DNA of 64,000 nt from Bradyrhizobium cenepequi (GTDB lineage: Bacteria > Pseudomonadota > Alphaproteobacteria > Rhizobiales > Xanthobacteraceae): contig NZ_JAGKJI010000001.1 in NCBI RefSeq assembly GCF_020329485.1, forward strand, positions 558,001-622,000, read 5' to 3'. Under the pieces are notes generated by a model that was given only the letters and a program-made list of their open reading frames with translations, ran no database searches and had not been told where the DNA came from. How positions within the stretch are numbered: the stretch's first letter is position 1; every line of letters starts with the position of its first letter. Below, piece by piece: positions 51,498-60,659 of this stretch. The position numbers and the translations under genes are program-made.

Positions 51498-51509
51498 CGC
51501 AAGCTTGCG
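51498..51509. promoter_or_regulatory. Perfect 12-base palindrome in the flgF-motA divergent promoter region
   Basis: CGCAAGCTTGCG is a perfect palindrome in the 242-base gap between flgF and motA, about 78 bases before motA. Position suggests a binding site for a flagellar class regulator. It could also be chance in GC-rich DNA. I see no convincing sigma-28 promoter in the gap. Confidence 0.35.
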
Positions 51510-51586
51510 TGAGGCTGTTCGCGGCGACCCAATGACAGCTTCGTGCAAGGATCGCTGCCTAAACGAATCGCACCAAATTCGGAGCG

Positions 51587-52498
51587 GTGCGCTTGAGCAT
51601 TCTTTTTGGCGTCATCATCACCATCGCAAGCCTGCTGGGCGGCTTCATGGCGCTAGGTGGGCACGTGAGCGTGATCTGGCAGCCGTGGGAGTTCGTCATC
51701 ATCGCCGGCATGGCGATCGGAACCTATATTGTCGCGAACCCCTGGAAGGTCGTCATCGACACGGGTGTCGCGACCGTGCAGGCGCTTACCGTGGCCGTGC
51801 CGAAGCAGCGCCACTACCTCGACCTGCTTGGACTGCTGCACGCTCTCATGCGCGAAGTGCGCAACAAGGGGCGCAATGAAGTCGAGGCGCATATCGACGA
51901 TCCGTCATCGTCGGAGATTTTCCAGAATTTTCCGACTGTGCTCGCCAATGATTCTCTGGTGCATTTCATCTGCGACTATTTTCGCCTGATCGTCATGGGA
52001 AGTGCGCGACCGCATGAAATCGAGGCGCTGATGGACGAAGAGATCGAAACGATCGTTCGTAGCAAACTGAAGCCGTACCATTCTCTGATGATGGTTGCGG
52101 AAGGCCTGCCGGCACTCGGGATTGTGGCCGCCGTCCTTGGCGTCATCAAGGCGATGGGAGCGCTCGATCAGTCGCCCAAGCTTCTCGGTGGCTTGATCGG
52201 TGCGGCGCTGGTTGGAACATTTGCCGGAATCTTTCTCTCGTATGGTCTTGTTGCGCCGTTGGCCCACAAGGTCAAAATGGTGCGCGAACAGCGATGCCGG
52301 CTGTACATCATCGTCAAGCAGACGCTGCTCGCCTTCATGAACGGCGCGCTGCCGCAAATCGCGATCGAGCATGGCCGCAAGATGATCGGGCCCGGCGATC
52401 GTCCATCGATCGATGTGGTCGAGAACGAAACCATCGCCGGTGCCGCAAAGAGCGGAGGTGGTGAGCCGGTGGCGAAGGTGGCGGGAGCGAAAGCCTAA
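51587..52498 (+). CDS. motA: Flagellar motor stator protein MotA
   Basis: A 303-residue four-span membrane protein. It opens SILFGVIITIASLLGGFMAL, carries a large cytoplasmic loop, and has the torque-critical proline region PALGIVAAVLGVIKAMG. The start is GTG at 51587 or TTG at 51593; both fit the short hydrophobic N-terminus. The stop overlaps the fliM start by one base. MotB is not encoded here and must lie elsewhere, as in other rhizobia where it is in the motB-motC region. Confidence 0.93.
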   Translation: MRLSILFGVIITIASLLGGFMALGGHVSVIWQPWEFVIIAGMAIGTYIVANPWKVVIDTGVATVQALTVAVPKQRHYLDLLGLLHALMREVRNKGRNEVEAHIDDPSSSEIFQNFPTVLANDSLVHFICDYFRLIVMGSARPHEIEALMDEEIETIVRSKLKPYHSLMMVAEGLPALGIVAAVLGVIKAMGALDQSPKLLGGLIGAALVGTFAGIFLSYGLVAPLAHKVKMVREQRCRLYIIVKQTLLAFMNGALPQIAIEHGRKMIGPGDRPSIDVVENETIAGAAKSGGGEPVAKVAGAKA

Positions 52499-53433
52499 TG
52501 TCGGAAAGCAAGCCGTTGCGGCACGAGCAGGCGCCGGATCAGTTGCTCGGCGCTGCCGGAATCTCGGTCGATCGCATGCCGATGCTGCATGTGATCTTCG
52601 ATCAGATGACCAACCTCTGCGCCGAGAGTCTCCGGTCGATGTCGCCATCGCAGTCCTATTTCTCTCTGACCGGCGTCGGCAGCGATCGCCTTTCCGAGAT
52701 CCTCGACAGCTACGAATCAGAAGCGATCGTGGCGGTGTTCTACGCTCAGGCGTGGGACGGCCGAATCCTCATCGGCTTCGATCGCGACTTCGTCTACACG
52801 ATGGTGGAGTTGTTGTTCGGCTCCGACGGCGCAGAGCCGCCGCTTGACATGCCGCGGGTATTCTCAAACGTGGAACTGCATGTTGCAGAAGCGCTGTTCG
52901 AGCGCTTCGGCAAGGCATTGCAGGCATCGTTCTCGCGCGCCTCGGATGTCAAGTTCAATCTGGAGCGCGTCGAGACGCGGATGGATTATTTGGCAATCGG
53001 ACGGCTCAACAACATGGCCGTATACGCCAAGATTCTGGTCCAGGGATTGGACCGCGGTGGCGAGATGTTCATCGTCATTCCACACTCGGTTCTCAATCCT
53101 CTCCGCCAGTCTCTCTCGCAGATCGTATCCGGAGAGTCCGTATCCACGGATCCGAACTGGAGCAAGCAGCTGCACAACGAGATTCAGCGCACGGAGGTGG
53201 TGCTGAAAGCGGTGCTCGAGGAGCGTTCGCTCACGCTCGGCGAAGTCGCCGGATTCCACGTGGGTCAGGTGATCAAGCTGAATGCGACGCCGAGTACTCT
53301 CGTGAGGCTCGAGTGCAACAATCAGCGGCTGTTCTGGTGCCAAATGGGACAGCTGAATGGAGCCTATTCGCTGCAAGTCAAGGAATCGGCGGATCAAAAG
53401 CGGGAATTCATCGATGGCATCCTATCTCGTTGA
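52498..53433 (+). CDS. fliM: Flagellar motor switch protein FliM
   Basis: A 311-residue C-ring protein. The middle CheC-like domain includes DSYESEAIVAVFYAQAWDGR and DFVYTMVELLFGSDG; the C-terminal SpoA domain follows from RSLTLGEVAGFHVGQVIKLN. The usual N-terminal CheY-binding motif (LSQxEIDALL) is not evident; it begins MSESKPLRHEQAPDQLLGAA, as in rhizobial FliM proteins. Coupled to motA by a TAATG overlap. Confidence 0.9.
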   Translation: MSESKPLRHEQAPDQLLGAAGISVDRMPMLHVIFDQMTNLCAESLRSMSPSQSYFSLTGVGSDRLSEILDSYESEAIVAVFYAQAWDGRILIGFDRDFVYTMVELLFGSDGAEPPLDMPRVFSNVELHVAEALFERFGKALQASFSRASDVKFNLERVETRMDYLAIGRLNNMAVYAKILVQGLDRGGEMFIVIPHSVLNPLRQSLSQIVSGESVSTDPNWSKQLHNEIQRTEVVLKAVLEERSLTLGEVAGFHVGQVIKLNATPSTLVRLECNNQRLFWCQMGQLNGAYSLQVKESADQKREFIDGILSR

Positions 53434-53695
53434 TCTTATTCTGCTGGCGGCGCTGCTCGTCACCACCATCCGTGTGACAAGGATGCACCGGGAACTCGTT
53501 CACCTGCGCGCCAGCCAGGGAGATTTCGCGTTCATCCTCGGCAAAACGACCGAAACCATGGATGACATGGTGCTCATGGTGCGGGAGTTCAGCGCAGATG
53601 GAAAGCAGCTCGTCAACATCCTGGGAAGCAAGATCGAAGAGGCGCGCAAGGCGATCACCGATATCGAGACTCGTGCCGATGTGTCTCGAAGGTAG
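53414..53695 (+). CDS. Small membrane protein encoded between fliM and fliN
   Basis: A 93-residue protein starting MASYLVDLILLAALLVTTIR: one N-terminal membrane helix followed by a helical cytoplasmic or periplasmic part (MHRELVHLRASQGDFAFILG, ILGSKIEEARKAITDIETRA) that looks like a coiled coil. Its start lies inside fliM, 20 bases before the fliM stop. Rhizobial flagellar clusters carry a gene of this size at this place; it may belong to DUF6468, though I am unsure. A role at the C-ring or in flagellar placement is an inference from context. Confidence 0.75.
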   Translation: MASYLVDLILLAALLVTTIRVTRMHRELVHLRASQGDFAFILGKTTETMDDMVLMVREFSADGKQLVNILGSKIEEARKAITDIETRADVSRR

Positions 53696-53746
53696 CCATG
53701 ATTGGCATAGTCGCCAGAAAACACAATTGCCGAGAAAGCACGTGAA

Positions 53747-54145
53747 ATGAAGCAGCCGTTCGAAGCCGAATCAGCCAGCCCCGCGACAGCGAACGCGTCG
53801 GATGCGACCAAGGTGGGAGGCGCCGCTTTCGGGAAGCTGGCAGATCTCGCTGCGCGCGCGGCGGAGGAGACCAGCCGACTTACAAACCTTGAGCCGATTC
53901 TGCGCATTCCGGTCACTGTCCAGGTTCTTCTTGGTTCGGCGACGATGCCGGTCGCCGATCTGATGAAGCTTGGGCGAGGCGCCGTTATTCCGCTCGATCA
54001 CCGCGTGGGCGAGCCGGTGGAAGTCGTTGTCAATGGCCGAATCGTGGCGCGCGGCGCGGTCGTCGTCGTGGAGGATGAGAACTCGCGGTTCGGCGTGTCG
54101 CTCACCGAAATCGTCGGAGGATCCGCAGGCGATGTAGAGGCTTGA
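53747..54145 (+). CDS. fliN: Flagellar motor switch protein FliN
   Basis: A 132-residue C-ring protein. The first 50 residues are an Ala/Thr-rich tail; the SpoA domain runs from NLEPILRIPVTVQVLLGSAT to the end, with the family's LMKLGRGAVIPLDHRVGEPV and NGRIVARGAVVVVEDENSRF. It completes the C-ring with FliM and FliG. The gene lies 51 bases after the small membrane protein gene. Confidence 0.93.
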   Translation: MKQPFEAESASPATANASDATKVGGAAFGKLADLAARAAEETSRLTNLEPILRIPVTVQVLLGSATMPVADLMKLGRGAVIPLDHRVGEPVEVVVNGRIVARGAVVVVEDENSRFGVSLTEIVGGSAGDVEA

Positions 54146-54155
54146 GGATCTCCGA

Positions 54156-55190
54156 ATGGCGTTCAATGCACCTGCAAAGCGTGGCTCCGAAGCCAGGCAG
54201 TTGCGCGGTACCGAGAAGGTCGCCGCGCTTCTTCTGGCCATGGGCCGAGAGCTTTCCGGCGGCGTTCTGAAGGAATTCGATCCGGATGAGATCAGGCTCG
54301 TCACGCGCGCAGCGGCGGAACTAAAACCTATTTCGGGTCCCGAGCTAGAGGAAATCATCGAAGAGTTCGCCCAGCACTTCTCTACGGGGCCGAACATCTT
54401 CGGAACGGTTGGCGAGCTGGAAAAACTGTTGACCGGCGTTCTTCCTCCCGAACAGGTCACGGACATCATATCAGAGGTGCTCGGCAACAAGACCAAGTCG
54501 GTGTGGGAGCGGATCTCTTCCGTGTCGGAAAGCCTGCTGGCCAACTATCTGCTCAAGGAGCATCCGCAAACGGCCTCGTTGATCCTTTCCAGGGTAAAGC
54601 CCGCCTGCGCCGCACGAGTGATGAGCCTGCTGCCGGCGGACCTGCGGCATGATCTCATGCGTCGGATGCTGAGCCTGAAACCCGTTGTCGAGGAAGCAAT
54701 GGGGATCATCGAGAAGACCATGCACGAAGACTTCATGATCAACTTCGCGCGCAACCTCGCATCCGATACCTATCCCCGCATGGCCGACATCATCAACAAG
54801 ATGGAGCGGACGCAGATGGAGGAATCGCTGAAGAACCTCTCCGAATCGCGACCGAAGTCGGCGGAGATACTGAAGGGGATGCTGTTCACCTTTGACGATA
54901 TCGTCAATCTCACCGCCAAGGCGCGGATGCTGATCTTCGATCAGGTTCCGACCGATCGCGTGGTGACGGCGCTGAAGGGGACGGATTCGAGCTTCCGTGA
55001 ACTCATTCTCTCGTCGCTGGCGTCGCGGACGCGACGTCTGGTCGAGCACGAGCTCGCGAACGGTATCCCTTCGAACCAGCGCGAAATCCTGGAGGCGCGA
55101 CGGGCGATCACGGATCTCGCGCTCGATATGGCCGGACGAGGGGAGATCGAGCTTAATCCAGATCAGGAAGATCAGCCCGTATTCACGTAG
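54156..55190 (+). CDS. fliG: Flagellar motor switch protein FliG
   Basis: A 344-residue C-ring protein with helical N-domain (RGTEKVAALLLAMGRELSGG), middle ARM repeats (ANYLLKEHPQTASLILSRVK) and the C-terminal torque domain. In the latter, FDDIVNLTAKARMLIFDQVP and the charged stretch SSLASRTRRLVEHELANG include residues that face MotA. Length is normal. It is ten bases after fliN and twelve before flhB. Confidence 0.94.
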   Translation: MAFNAPAKRGSEARQLRGTEKVAALLLAMGRELSGGVLKEFDPDEIRLVTRAAAELKPISGPELEEIIEEFAQHFSTGPNIFGTVGELEKLLTGVLPPEQVTDIISEVLGNKTKSVWERISSVSESLLANYLLKEHPQTASLILSRVKPACAARVMSLLPADLRHDLMRRMLSLKPVVEEAMGIIEKTMHEDFMINFARNLASDTYPRMADIINKMERTQMEESLKNLSESRPKSAEILKGMLFTFDDIVNLTAKARMLIFDQVPTDRVVTALKGTDSSFRELILSSLASRTRRLVEHELANGIPSNQREILEARRAITDLALDMAGRGEIELNPDQEDQPVFT

Positions 55191-55202
55191 AGATTAGCCG
55201 TT

Positions 55203-56279
55203 ATGGCCGAAGGACCCGACAAGGAGAGCAAGACCGAAGAGCCGACGGAAAAGAAGATAAGAGACTCCGTCGAGAAGGGCAAAATTCCGGTCTCGCGTGA
55301 AGCGTCGGTCTTTTCATCCATGATCGCGCTCCTCATCATCCTAAGCTTCCTTACGATCGACAGTGTCCGGAATCTGGTATCGACGCTGAGCCGGCTGATC
55401 GATGATCCATCCGGGATTCGTATCCGCAACGGTGCGGATGCATTGGAATTCATGGCTGTCATCGCGGGCAGTTCGGCAAGTCTGTTGCTTCCAATCGTCA
55501 TTGTCTTGGCTATAGCCGGGTTGGCGGCCTCGTTTCTGCAGAATGCTCCGCGTCTGGTGTTTGAGAGGATAAAGCCCGACACCTCACGTATTTCGATCTC
55601 CCAGGGATGGGACAGAATATTCGGCGGTCAGGGACGCATCGAGTTCGCGAAGGCCGTTTTTAAGTTTTTTGCCGTAGGCATTGTGGTGACCATCGTATTG
55701 CGGGCCGAGGAGGCAGTGGCCGTGAATTCATTGTTCAGCGATCCGACCGGCGTTCCGGAACTTATCTTGACCACTGCGATGCGGCTCGTATCGACGATCA
55801 GCATCGCCACTATCGTGCTGGTGGCACTCGATCTCGTCTGGGCACGTTTTTACTGGCGGCGTGATCTGCGCATGACCCGTCAGGAGCTTAAGGACGAATT
55901 CAAGCAGGCAGAAGGTGATCCTCTGGTCAAGTCGCGGTTGCGGTCATTGGCCCGCGATCGGGCACGCAAGACGATGCTGGCAGCGGTCCCCCGTGCAACG
56001 TTGGTCGTGGCCAATCCCACTCACTATGCGATCGCCCTGAAGTATCGACATGGCGAGGACGCCGCTCCTACCGTGCTTGCGAAGGGGCAGGATCTCATCG
56101 CCCTCAAGATCAGAGAAATTGCCGAGCAGAACGATGTGCCGGTCGTGGAAGACAAGATGCTCGCGAGATCCATGTACGATGTCGTCCAGGTCGACCGGGT
56201 GATTCCGCAAGAGTTCTTTCGCCCGGTGGCCGAGATCATCTATTTCCTGCATTCGCGCAAGCAGAAGGCTGGTGCGTGA
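55203..56279 (+). CDS. flhB: Flagellar export switch protein FlhB
   Basis: A 358-residue membrane protein of the export gate. Four hydrophobic spans precede the cytoplasmic domain, whose autocleavage site NPTH is intact at residues 271-274 (VVANPTHYAIALKY). The N-terminus EGPDKESKTEEPTEKKIRDS is characteristic. Cleavage switches export from rod/hook to filament substrates. A 92-base gap follows before flgB, possibly with its own promoter. Confidence 0.95.
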   Translation: MAEGPDKESKTEEPTEKKIRDSVEKGKIPVSREASVFSSMIALLIILSFLTIDSVRNLVSTLSRLIDDPSGIRIRNGADALEFMAVIAGSSASLLLPIVIVLAIAGLAASFLQNAPRLVFERIKPDTSRISISQGWDRIFGGQGRIEFAKAVFKFFAVGIVVTIVLRAEEAVAVNSLFSDPTGVPELILTTAMRLVSTISIATIVLVALDLVWARFYWRRDLRMTRQELKDEFKQAEGDPLVKSRLRSLARDRARKTMLAAVPRATLVVANPTHYAIALKYRHGEDAAPTVLAKGQDLIALKIREIAEQNDVPVVEDKMLARSMYDVVQVDRVIPQEFFRPVAEIIYFLHSRKQKAGA

Positions 56280-56371
56280 GGAACGCTCTGCGTCAATAGC
56301 GGAGGTCCACCAGCCTCGGACAAGTTTGGGCTCGTATACGATCCTCACAAGTCGACTGTGACGAGGACGTT

Positions 56372-56749
56372 GTGGGACCCGTTTATCTCTTCGATCTTGC
56401 CTCATCTCACGCTCGCTGGCTGTCGCTCCGGCAGGCCACGATTTCGTCCAACGTAGCCAATGCAAATACGCCCGGCTACGGAGCGCAGGATATCGAGCCG
56501 TTCGACAAGATGCTCGATACCAAGGTCGTGCCGCTCGCGGTCACTTCTCCGAAGCACATGACCACCGGCTCGCTCGTACGTCCGCAGGGCACGCGCAAGG
56601 AGAACAGCTGGGAAGTCGTTCACTCTGGAAACTCGGTCAGCCTCGAGCAGGAAATGCTCAAGGCCAGCGATATCAGCAAGGACTATTCGTTGAATACCGC
56701 AATCGTCAGATCGTTTCACCGCATGTTCATGACCGCTGCAAAGGGCTAA
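56372..56749 (+). CDS. flgB: Flagellar proximal rod protein FlgB
   Basis: A 125-residue rod protein with GTG start. WLSLRQATISSNVANANTPG, then YGAQDIEPF, is the conserved rod N-terminus, and the final helix DYSLNTAIVRSFHRMFM closes the protein. It assembles directly on the MS ring with FlgC, FlgF and FliE. It is first in the flgB-flgC-fliE-flgG run. Confidence 0.93.
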   Translation: MGPVYLFDLASSHARWLSLRQATISSNVANANTPGYGAQDIEPFDKMLDTKVVPLAVTSPKHMTTGSLVRPQGTRKENSWEVVHSGNSVSLEQEMLKASDISKDYSLNTAIVRSFHRMFMTAAKG

Positions 56750-56760
56750 CGCGAGGCTTG

Positions 56761-57180
56761 ATGATCGATCCGCTGCAGGCATCAGTTCAAATCGCCAGTT
56801 CGGGACTTGAGGCGCAGTCGACCAGGATGCGCGTCGTATCCGAGAATATGGCGAACGCAAACTCCACTGGACGTACGCCCGGCGCCGAGCCCTATCGACG
56901 CAAGACTACGACGTTCTCAGCAGAGGTCGATCGCGCGGCGGGTGTGCGGGTCGTGAAGATCAAGGACATCGGCGTCGATCGCGCTCCGTTTCGGGTCGAC
57001 TACGAGCCCACTCATCCGGCGGCTGGCCAAGACGGCTACGTCAAGCTGCCGAACGTGAATATGCTGATCGAAATGGCGGACATGCGGGAAACCAATCGGT
57101 CGTATGAGGCCAACCTGCAGGTGATCAAGCAGGCGAGGTCGATGGTTGCCATGACGATCGATCTGTTGAAGGGGGCATGA
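56761..57180 (+). CDS. flgC: Flagellar proximal rod protein FlgC
   Basis: A 139-residue rod protein starting MIDPLQASVQIASSGLEAQS; an in-frame TTG lies one codon upstream. RMRVVSENMANANSTGRTPG is the conserved N-terminal motif and VNMLIEMADMRETNRSYEAN the C-terminal one. It lies twelve bases after flgB and four before fliE. Confidence 0.94.
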   Translation: MIDPLQASVQIASSGLEAQSTRMRVVSENMANANSTGRTPGAEPYRRKTTTFSAEVDRAAGVRVVKIKDIGVDRAPFRVDYEPTHPAAGQDGYVKLPNVNMLIEMADMRETNRSYEANLQVIKQARSMVAMTIDLLKGA

Positions 57181-57183
57181 TCC

Positions 57184-57507
57184 ATGATAACGGAAGCGGT
57201 TTCGTCGGTTCTGAAGGGCGCAGCCGGCGTCGTTCAATCAAGCGGTGTTGTGACGTCGGCGCCGGCAGTGACGCAGAAGGCTCAGCCAGCGCTCGGTTTC
57301 GACGGCGTCCTGGAGCAGGTCGCCGCTGATGCCATCGGCAGCCTCAAGGGCGGAGAGGCTGCATCGGTCTCCTATATCCAGGGCAAGGTGTCGGCCCAGA
57401 GCGTGGTGGAGGCCGTCATGTCCGCCGAGCAGACGCTGCAAATGGCGGTCGCCGTGCGCGACAAGGTCGTGCAGGCGTACCAAGAAGTCAGCCGAATGGC
57501 GATCTAA
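57184..57507 (+). CDS. fliE: Flagellar hook-basal body complex protein FliE
   Basis: A 107-residue MS-ring/rod adaptor. The conserved C-terminal helix is VVEAVMSAEQTLQMAVAVRD followed by KVVQAYQEVSRMAI. The Ala/Val-rich N-terminus is variable in the family. It needs to be exported first for rod assembly. Confidence 0.92.
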   Translation: MITEAVSSVLKGAAGVVQSSGVVTSAPAVTQKAQPALGFDGVLEQVAADAIGSLKGGEAASVSYIQGKVSAQSVVEAVMSAEQTLQMAVAVRDKVVQAYQEVSRMAI

Positions 57508-57518
57508 AGGGATAGCAA

Positions 57519-58307
57519 ATGAGAGCTCTTGCCATCGCGGCGACCGGAATGAGCGCGCAGCAGCTCAATGTCGAGGTCATCGCCAACAACATCGCCAACA
57601 TCAACACGACATCGTACAAGCGTGCGCGAGCCGAATTCACCGACCTGTTCTACCAGGTCGATCGCATGCAGGGCGTTCCGAACCGCACCGGCGAAGCTGC
57701 GGTCCCCGAAGGTGCCAAGCTGGGGCTGGGCGTTCGGTCGGTAGCTGTGCGAAAGCTGCATTTGCAGGGTTCGCTGGCGCAAACCGGCAATACCTACGAT
57801 CTCGCCATCAACGGCAGAGGATGGTTCCAGGTCGTGGGGCCGAATGGCGAAATGCTTTACACCCGCGCCGGGGCCTTCAATACCAATGCAGATAGACAGT
57901 TGGTGACGGCGGATGGCTACACTGTCGATCCCGCGATTATCGTCCCGCAAGGGACGGTCGATGTCACGGTCAATGAATCGGGCGAAGTGTTCGCGAAGCT
58001 GGACAACGAGATCGCTCCGCGCCAGCTCGGCCAGCTCAATATCGCCAATTTCGCCAACGAGGCGGGCCTCGATCCGCTTGGCGGCAATCTTTACAAGGAG
58101 ACGCTGGCGTCCGGCGTTCCGGTCGTTGGCGTTCCCGGTGATATCGGCTTCGGCAAGATCCATCAGCATTATCTGGAGAGTTCGAACGTCGATCCCGTGA
58201 AGGAGATCACTGAATTGATCTCGGCGCAGCGGTCTTACGAAATGAATTCGAAGGTGATCCAGGCGGCGGACGAAATGGCGTCAACTGTCTCCAAGGGCCT
58301 TCGATAG
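57519..58307 (+). CDS. flgG: Flagellar distal rod protein FlgG
   Basis: A 262-residue rod protein. It starts [20 protein letters not shown] and continues with [20 protein letters not shown], the FlgG signature. [20 protein letters not shown] lies in the central domain and [20 protein letters not shown] in the C-terminal helix. Length is standard, so it is not an FlgE or FlgF. It has an AAAGGGA ribosome-binding site. Confidence 0.95.
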   Translation: MRALAIAATGMSAQQLNVEVIANNIANINTTSYKRARAEFTDLFYQVDRMQGVPNRTGEAAVPEGAKLGLGVRSVAVRKLHLQGSLAQTGNTYDLAINGRGWFQVVGPNGEMLYTRAGAFNTNADRQLVTADGYTVDPAIIVPQGTVDVTVNESGEVFAKLDNEIAPRQLGQLNIANFANEAGLDPLGGNLYKETLASGVPVVGVPGDIGFGKIHQHYLESSNVDPVKEITELISAQRSYEMNSKVIQAADEMASTVSKGLR

Positions 58308-58328
58308 GATTGCAAGCGGAGAAGCGTC

Positions 58329-58808
58329 TTGAAGCTCGTCCAGTTCGCCCTGGGTCGCATGTTCGCGGCGCTCATGCTCGTTGCGAGCGGCTCGCATGGC
58401 GGCGCGATCGCGGAGGAGTCCGTGCACCTGCTTGTGCCGGCAACGGTGATCTATCCGGGAGATGTGATAAAGGACGAGTTGATCATCGATCGCGCCTTCG
58501 CGCCGAACATGCCCGGTGCAGCGGCCTTTGCCGCCAACCGGGCATCGGTCGTTGGCCGTGTCGCGCGAAGGACGCTGGTGTCGGGCCAGCCGATCCCGAT
58601 CAACGCCCTCGAAGAGAACAAACTCGTGACGCGAGGCAATGTCGTCAAGGTGATTGTCGAGGACGGATCGCTTTCCATCGTCACCTACGCTTCTTCGCTG
58701 CAGTCCGGCAGTCCGGGGACCATGATCCAGCTTCGAAACCTCGATACGGGTGTGATTATCAGGGGCGTTGTCCAGCCGGACGGTTCGGTGCGGATTCAAA
58801 ACGGATGA
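58329..58808 (+). CDS. flgA: Flagellar P-ring assembly chaperone FlgA
   Basis: A 159-residue periplasmic protein with TTG start and signal peptide (LGRMFAALMLVASGSHGGAI). The SAF-domain core reads VIYPGDVIKDELIIDRAF, then GRVARRTLVSGQPIPINALE and the C-terminal VRIQNG. It is shorter than enterobacterial FlgA, as in other alphaproteobacteria. The stop overlaps the flgI start. Confidence 0.88.
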   Translation: MKLVQFALGRMFAALMLVASGSHGGAIAEESVHLLVPATVIYPGDVIKDELIIDRAFAPNMPGAAAFAANRASVVGRVARRTLVSGQPIPINALEENKLVTRGNVVKVIVEDGSLSIVTYASSLQSGSPGTMIQLRNLDTGVIIRGVVQPDGSVRIQNG

Positions 58809-59905
58809 TGCTGCGAGTTCTATCATTCATTGTCCTGCTCCTCTCCTCCACCGTCGCCGATGCGGCGGTGCGGATCAAGGATATCGCCAACCTCAGGGGT
58901 GTGCGGGAAAACCAGCTTATCGGCTACGGCCTGGTGATCGGCCTCAAGGGGACCGGCGATACCTTGCGCAACGCCCCTTTCACCGAGCAGTCGCTGCAAT
59001 CGATGCTCGACAACATGGGGATCAACATTCGGGGAACATTGCTCCGGACGCGGAACGTCGCCGCTGTCGTGGTGACGGCCGACCTGCCGCCGTACGCTGC
59101 TGGCGGTTCGCGCATGGATGTCGCGCTCTCCTCGCTCGGCGACGCCTCTTCGCTTTTGGGAGGCACTCTCCTCATGACCCAGCTCCGCGGCGCCGATGGC
59201 GAGGTCTATGCCGTAGCCCAGGGTGCCGTTGCGGTTGGCGGGTATTCGGTCGAAGGTGCCGCGCAGACCGTCAGCCAGGGCGTTCCAACGTCAGGCCGCA
59301 TTCCGAACGGCGCGCTGATCGAGCGCGAGGTGCAGGGCAAATTCTATGAGATGGAATCGCTCATTCTCGAGCTGAAAAATCCGGATTTTGTCACCGCCAC
59401 GCGAATCATCGACGCCATCAATCAATACGGTCAGGGGCGATACCGCGCCAGCATGGCCTTCGAGCGCGATTACCGATCGATCATATTGTCGCGGCCACGC
59501 TCGGTTGCGCCGGTTCGTTTCATTGCCGAGATCGGCGAACTGCTGGTTGAGCCCGACACGCCGGCGCGTGTCATCATCGACGAACGGACCGGCACCGTCG
59601 TGATCGGCCGCAACGTTCAGGTTTCGACCGTCGCCGTCACCCACGGCAATCTCTCGGTCCGGATCACGGAGATGCCGATCGTGTCCCAGCCGGCGCCATT
59701 CTCGCGCGGCGAAACGGTCGTTACGCCGCAAACGTTCATCGAAGCGGGCGAGCCTGGCGCGCAAGTGGCGATCTTGCGTGGAACGGACTTGCAGCGTCTT
59801 GTGCGCGGCTTGAACCAGATCGGATTGAAGCCGCAGGGCATCATCGCGATCCTGCAAGCGATCAAGGCGGCGGGTGCGCTGCAGGCTGATCTTGTCATCC
59901 AGTAG
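58805..59905 (+). CDS. flgI: Flagellar P-ring protein FlgI
   Basis: A 366-residue periplasmic protein with signal peptide MMLRVLSFIVLLLSSTVADA. The family start VRIKDIANLRGVRENQLIGY, LVIGLKGTGDTLRNAPFTEQ and the C-terminal LQRLVRGLNQIGLKPQGIIA are present. It forms the P ring around the distal rod with help from FlgA, whose gene overlaps by four bases. Confidence 0.95.
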   Translation: MMLRVLSFIVLLLSSTVADAAVRIKDIANLRGVRENQLIGYGLVIGLKGTGDTLRNAPFTEQSLQSMLDNMGINIRGTLLRTRNVAAVVVTADLPPYAAGGSRMDVALSSLGDASSLLGGTLLMTQLRGADGEVYAVAQGAVAVGGYSVEGAAQTVSQGVPTSGRIPNGALIEREVQGKFYEMESLILELKNPDFVTATRIIDAINQYGQGRYRASMAFERDYRSIILSRPRSVAPVRFIAEIGELLVEPDTPARVIIDERTGTVVIGRNVQVSTVAVTHGNLSVRITEMPIVSQPAPFSRGETVVTPQTFIEAGEPGAQVAILRGTDLQRLVRGLNQIGLKPQGIIAILQAIKAAGALQADLVIQ

Positions 59906-59972
59906 AATGTCGCGTCAGCGTCGCACAAGCTTGAACGTGCAACGCTTCGGACAGGTGCCGTACGAAGAGCGG

Positions 59973-60659
59973 ATGATGAGGCTCGCGATGTTGCTAGGAA
60001 GAAGCATGCTCCTTGTGGGGTGTCTTGCGCTCTCCGCGCAGGCGTCTGCTTGGGCCAAGCCCGAGCAGAAATTGTCGAAGCCGCTGAACCTGGCTACCTT
60101 TGCCAAGACGTCCCGCGCGGCGCCATCCCGCCCGGTTGCCAAGCCCGAGGCTCCGTCCGGCAATTCACAGCCCGACCTGCCGCTGACGACCGCGACCGTT
60201 GCGAAAGCAGCGCCACCATCGACACCCGGAGAGCCGGCGACAGTCGATCAGCGCGGATCCGACGCTACGGAATTCTGCAAGAACATCACGGATGCGGCGT
60301 TGGATGCGCGCGTGGCGTGGCAGCAAAAGCAGCTCGAAGCGTCCGAGGCCAAGCTTCGGGAGCGGATCGCCGAACTGGAGGCGAAACGCGCAGAGTATGA
60401 GAAATGGCTGAAGCTGCGCGAAGACTTCCTGAAAAAGGCGGAAGACAACGTCGTCGAGATCTATTCCGGCATGGAGCCGGATGCTGCCGCACGGCAGATT
60501 GCCAGCATGGCGGATGAAACCGCGGCCGCCGTACTCGCCAAGCTTCGGGTGCGGACTGCCAGCGCGATCCTGAACGAGATGGAGACCGGGCGCGCGGCCC
60601 ACCTCGCCGATACCCTGGCGGGCATGCGGCGCCCCGACGACGGGAAGACGAACAAATGA
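59973..60659 (+). CDS. motE: MotE-like periplasmic motility chaperone
   Basis: A 228-residue protein with signal peptide (MLLGRSMLLVGCLALSAQAS, cleaved near AWA), a Pro/Ala-rich linker with a Cys, and a long coiled coil (AWQQKQLEASEAKLRERIAE to about residue 165). The conserved C-terminal MgtE_N-like part is EIYSGMEPDAAARQIASMAD and ETAAAVLAKLRVRTASAIL. In Sinorhizobium MotE stabilises the periplasmic motor protein MotC. Position between flgI and flgH is the same as there. Start may be 59973 or the next codon. Confidence 0.85.
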   Translation: MMRLAMLLGRSMLLVGCLALSAQASAWAKPEQKLSKPLNLATFAKTSRAAPSRPVAKPEAPSGNSQPDLPLTTATVAKAAPPSTPGEPATVDQRGSDATEFCKNITDAALDARVAWQQKQLEASEAKLRERIAELEAKRAEYEKWLKLREDFLKKAEDNVVEIYSGMEPDAAARQIASMADETAAAVLAKLRVRTASAILNEMETGRAAHLADTLAGMRRPDDGKTNK

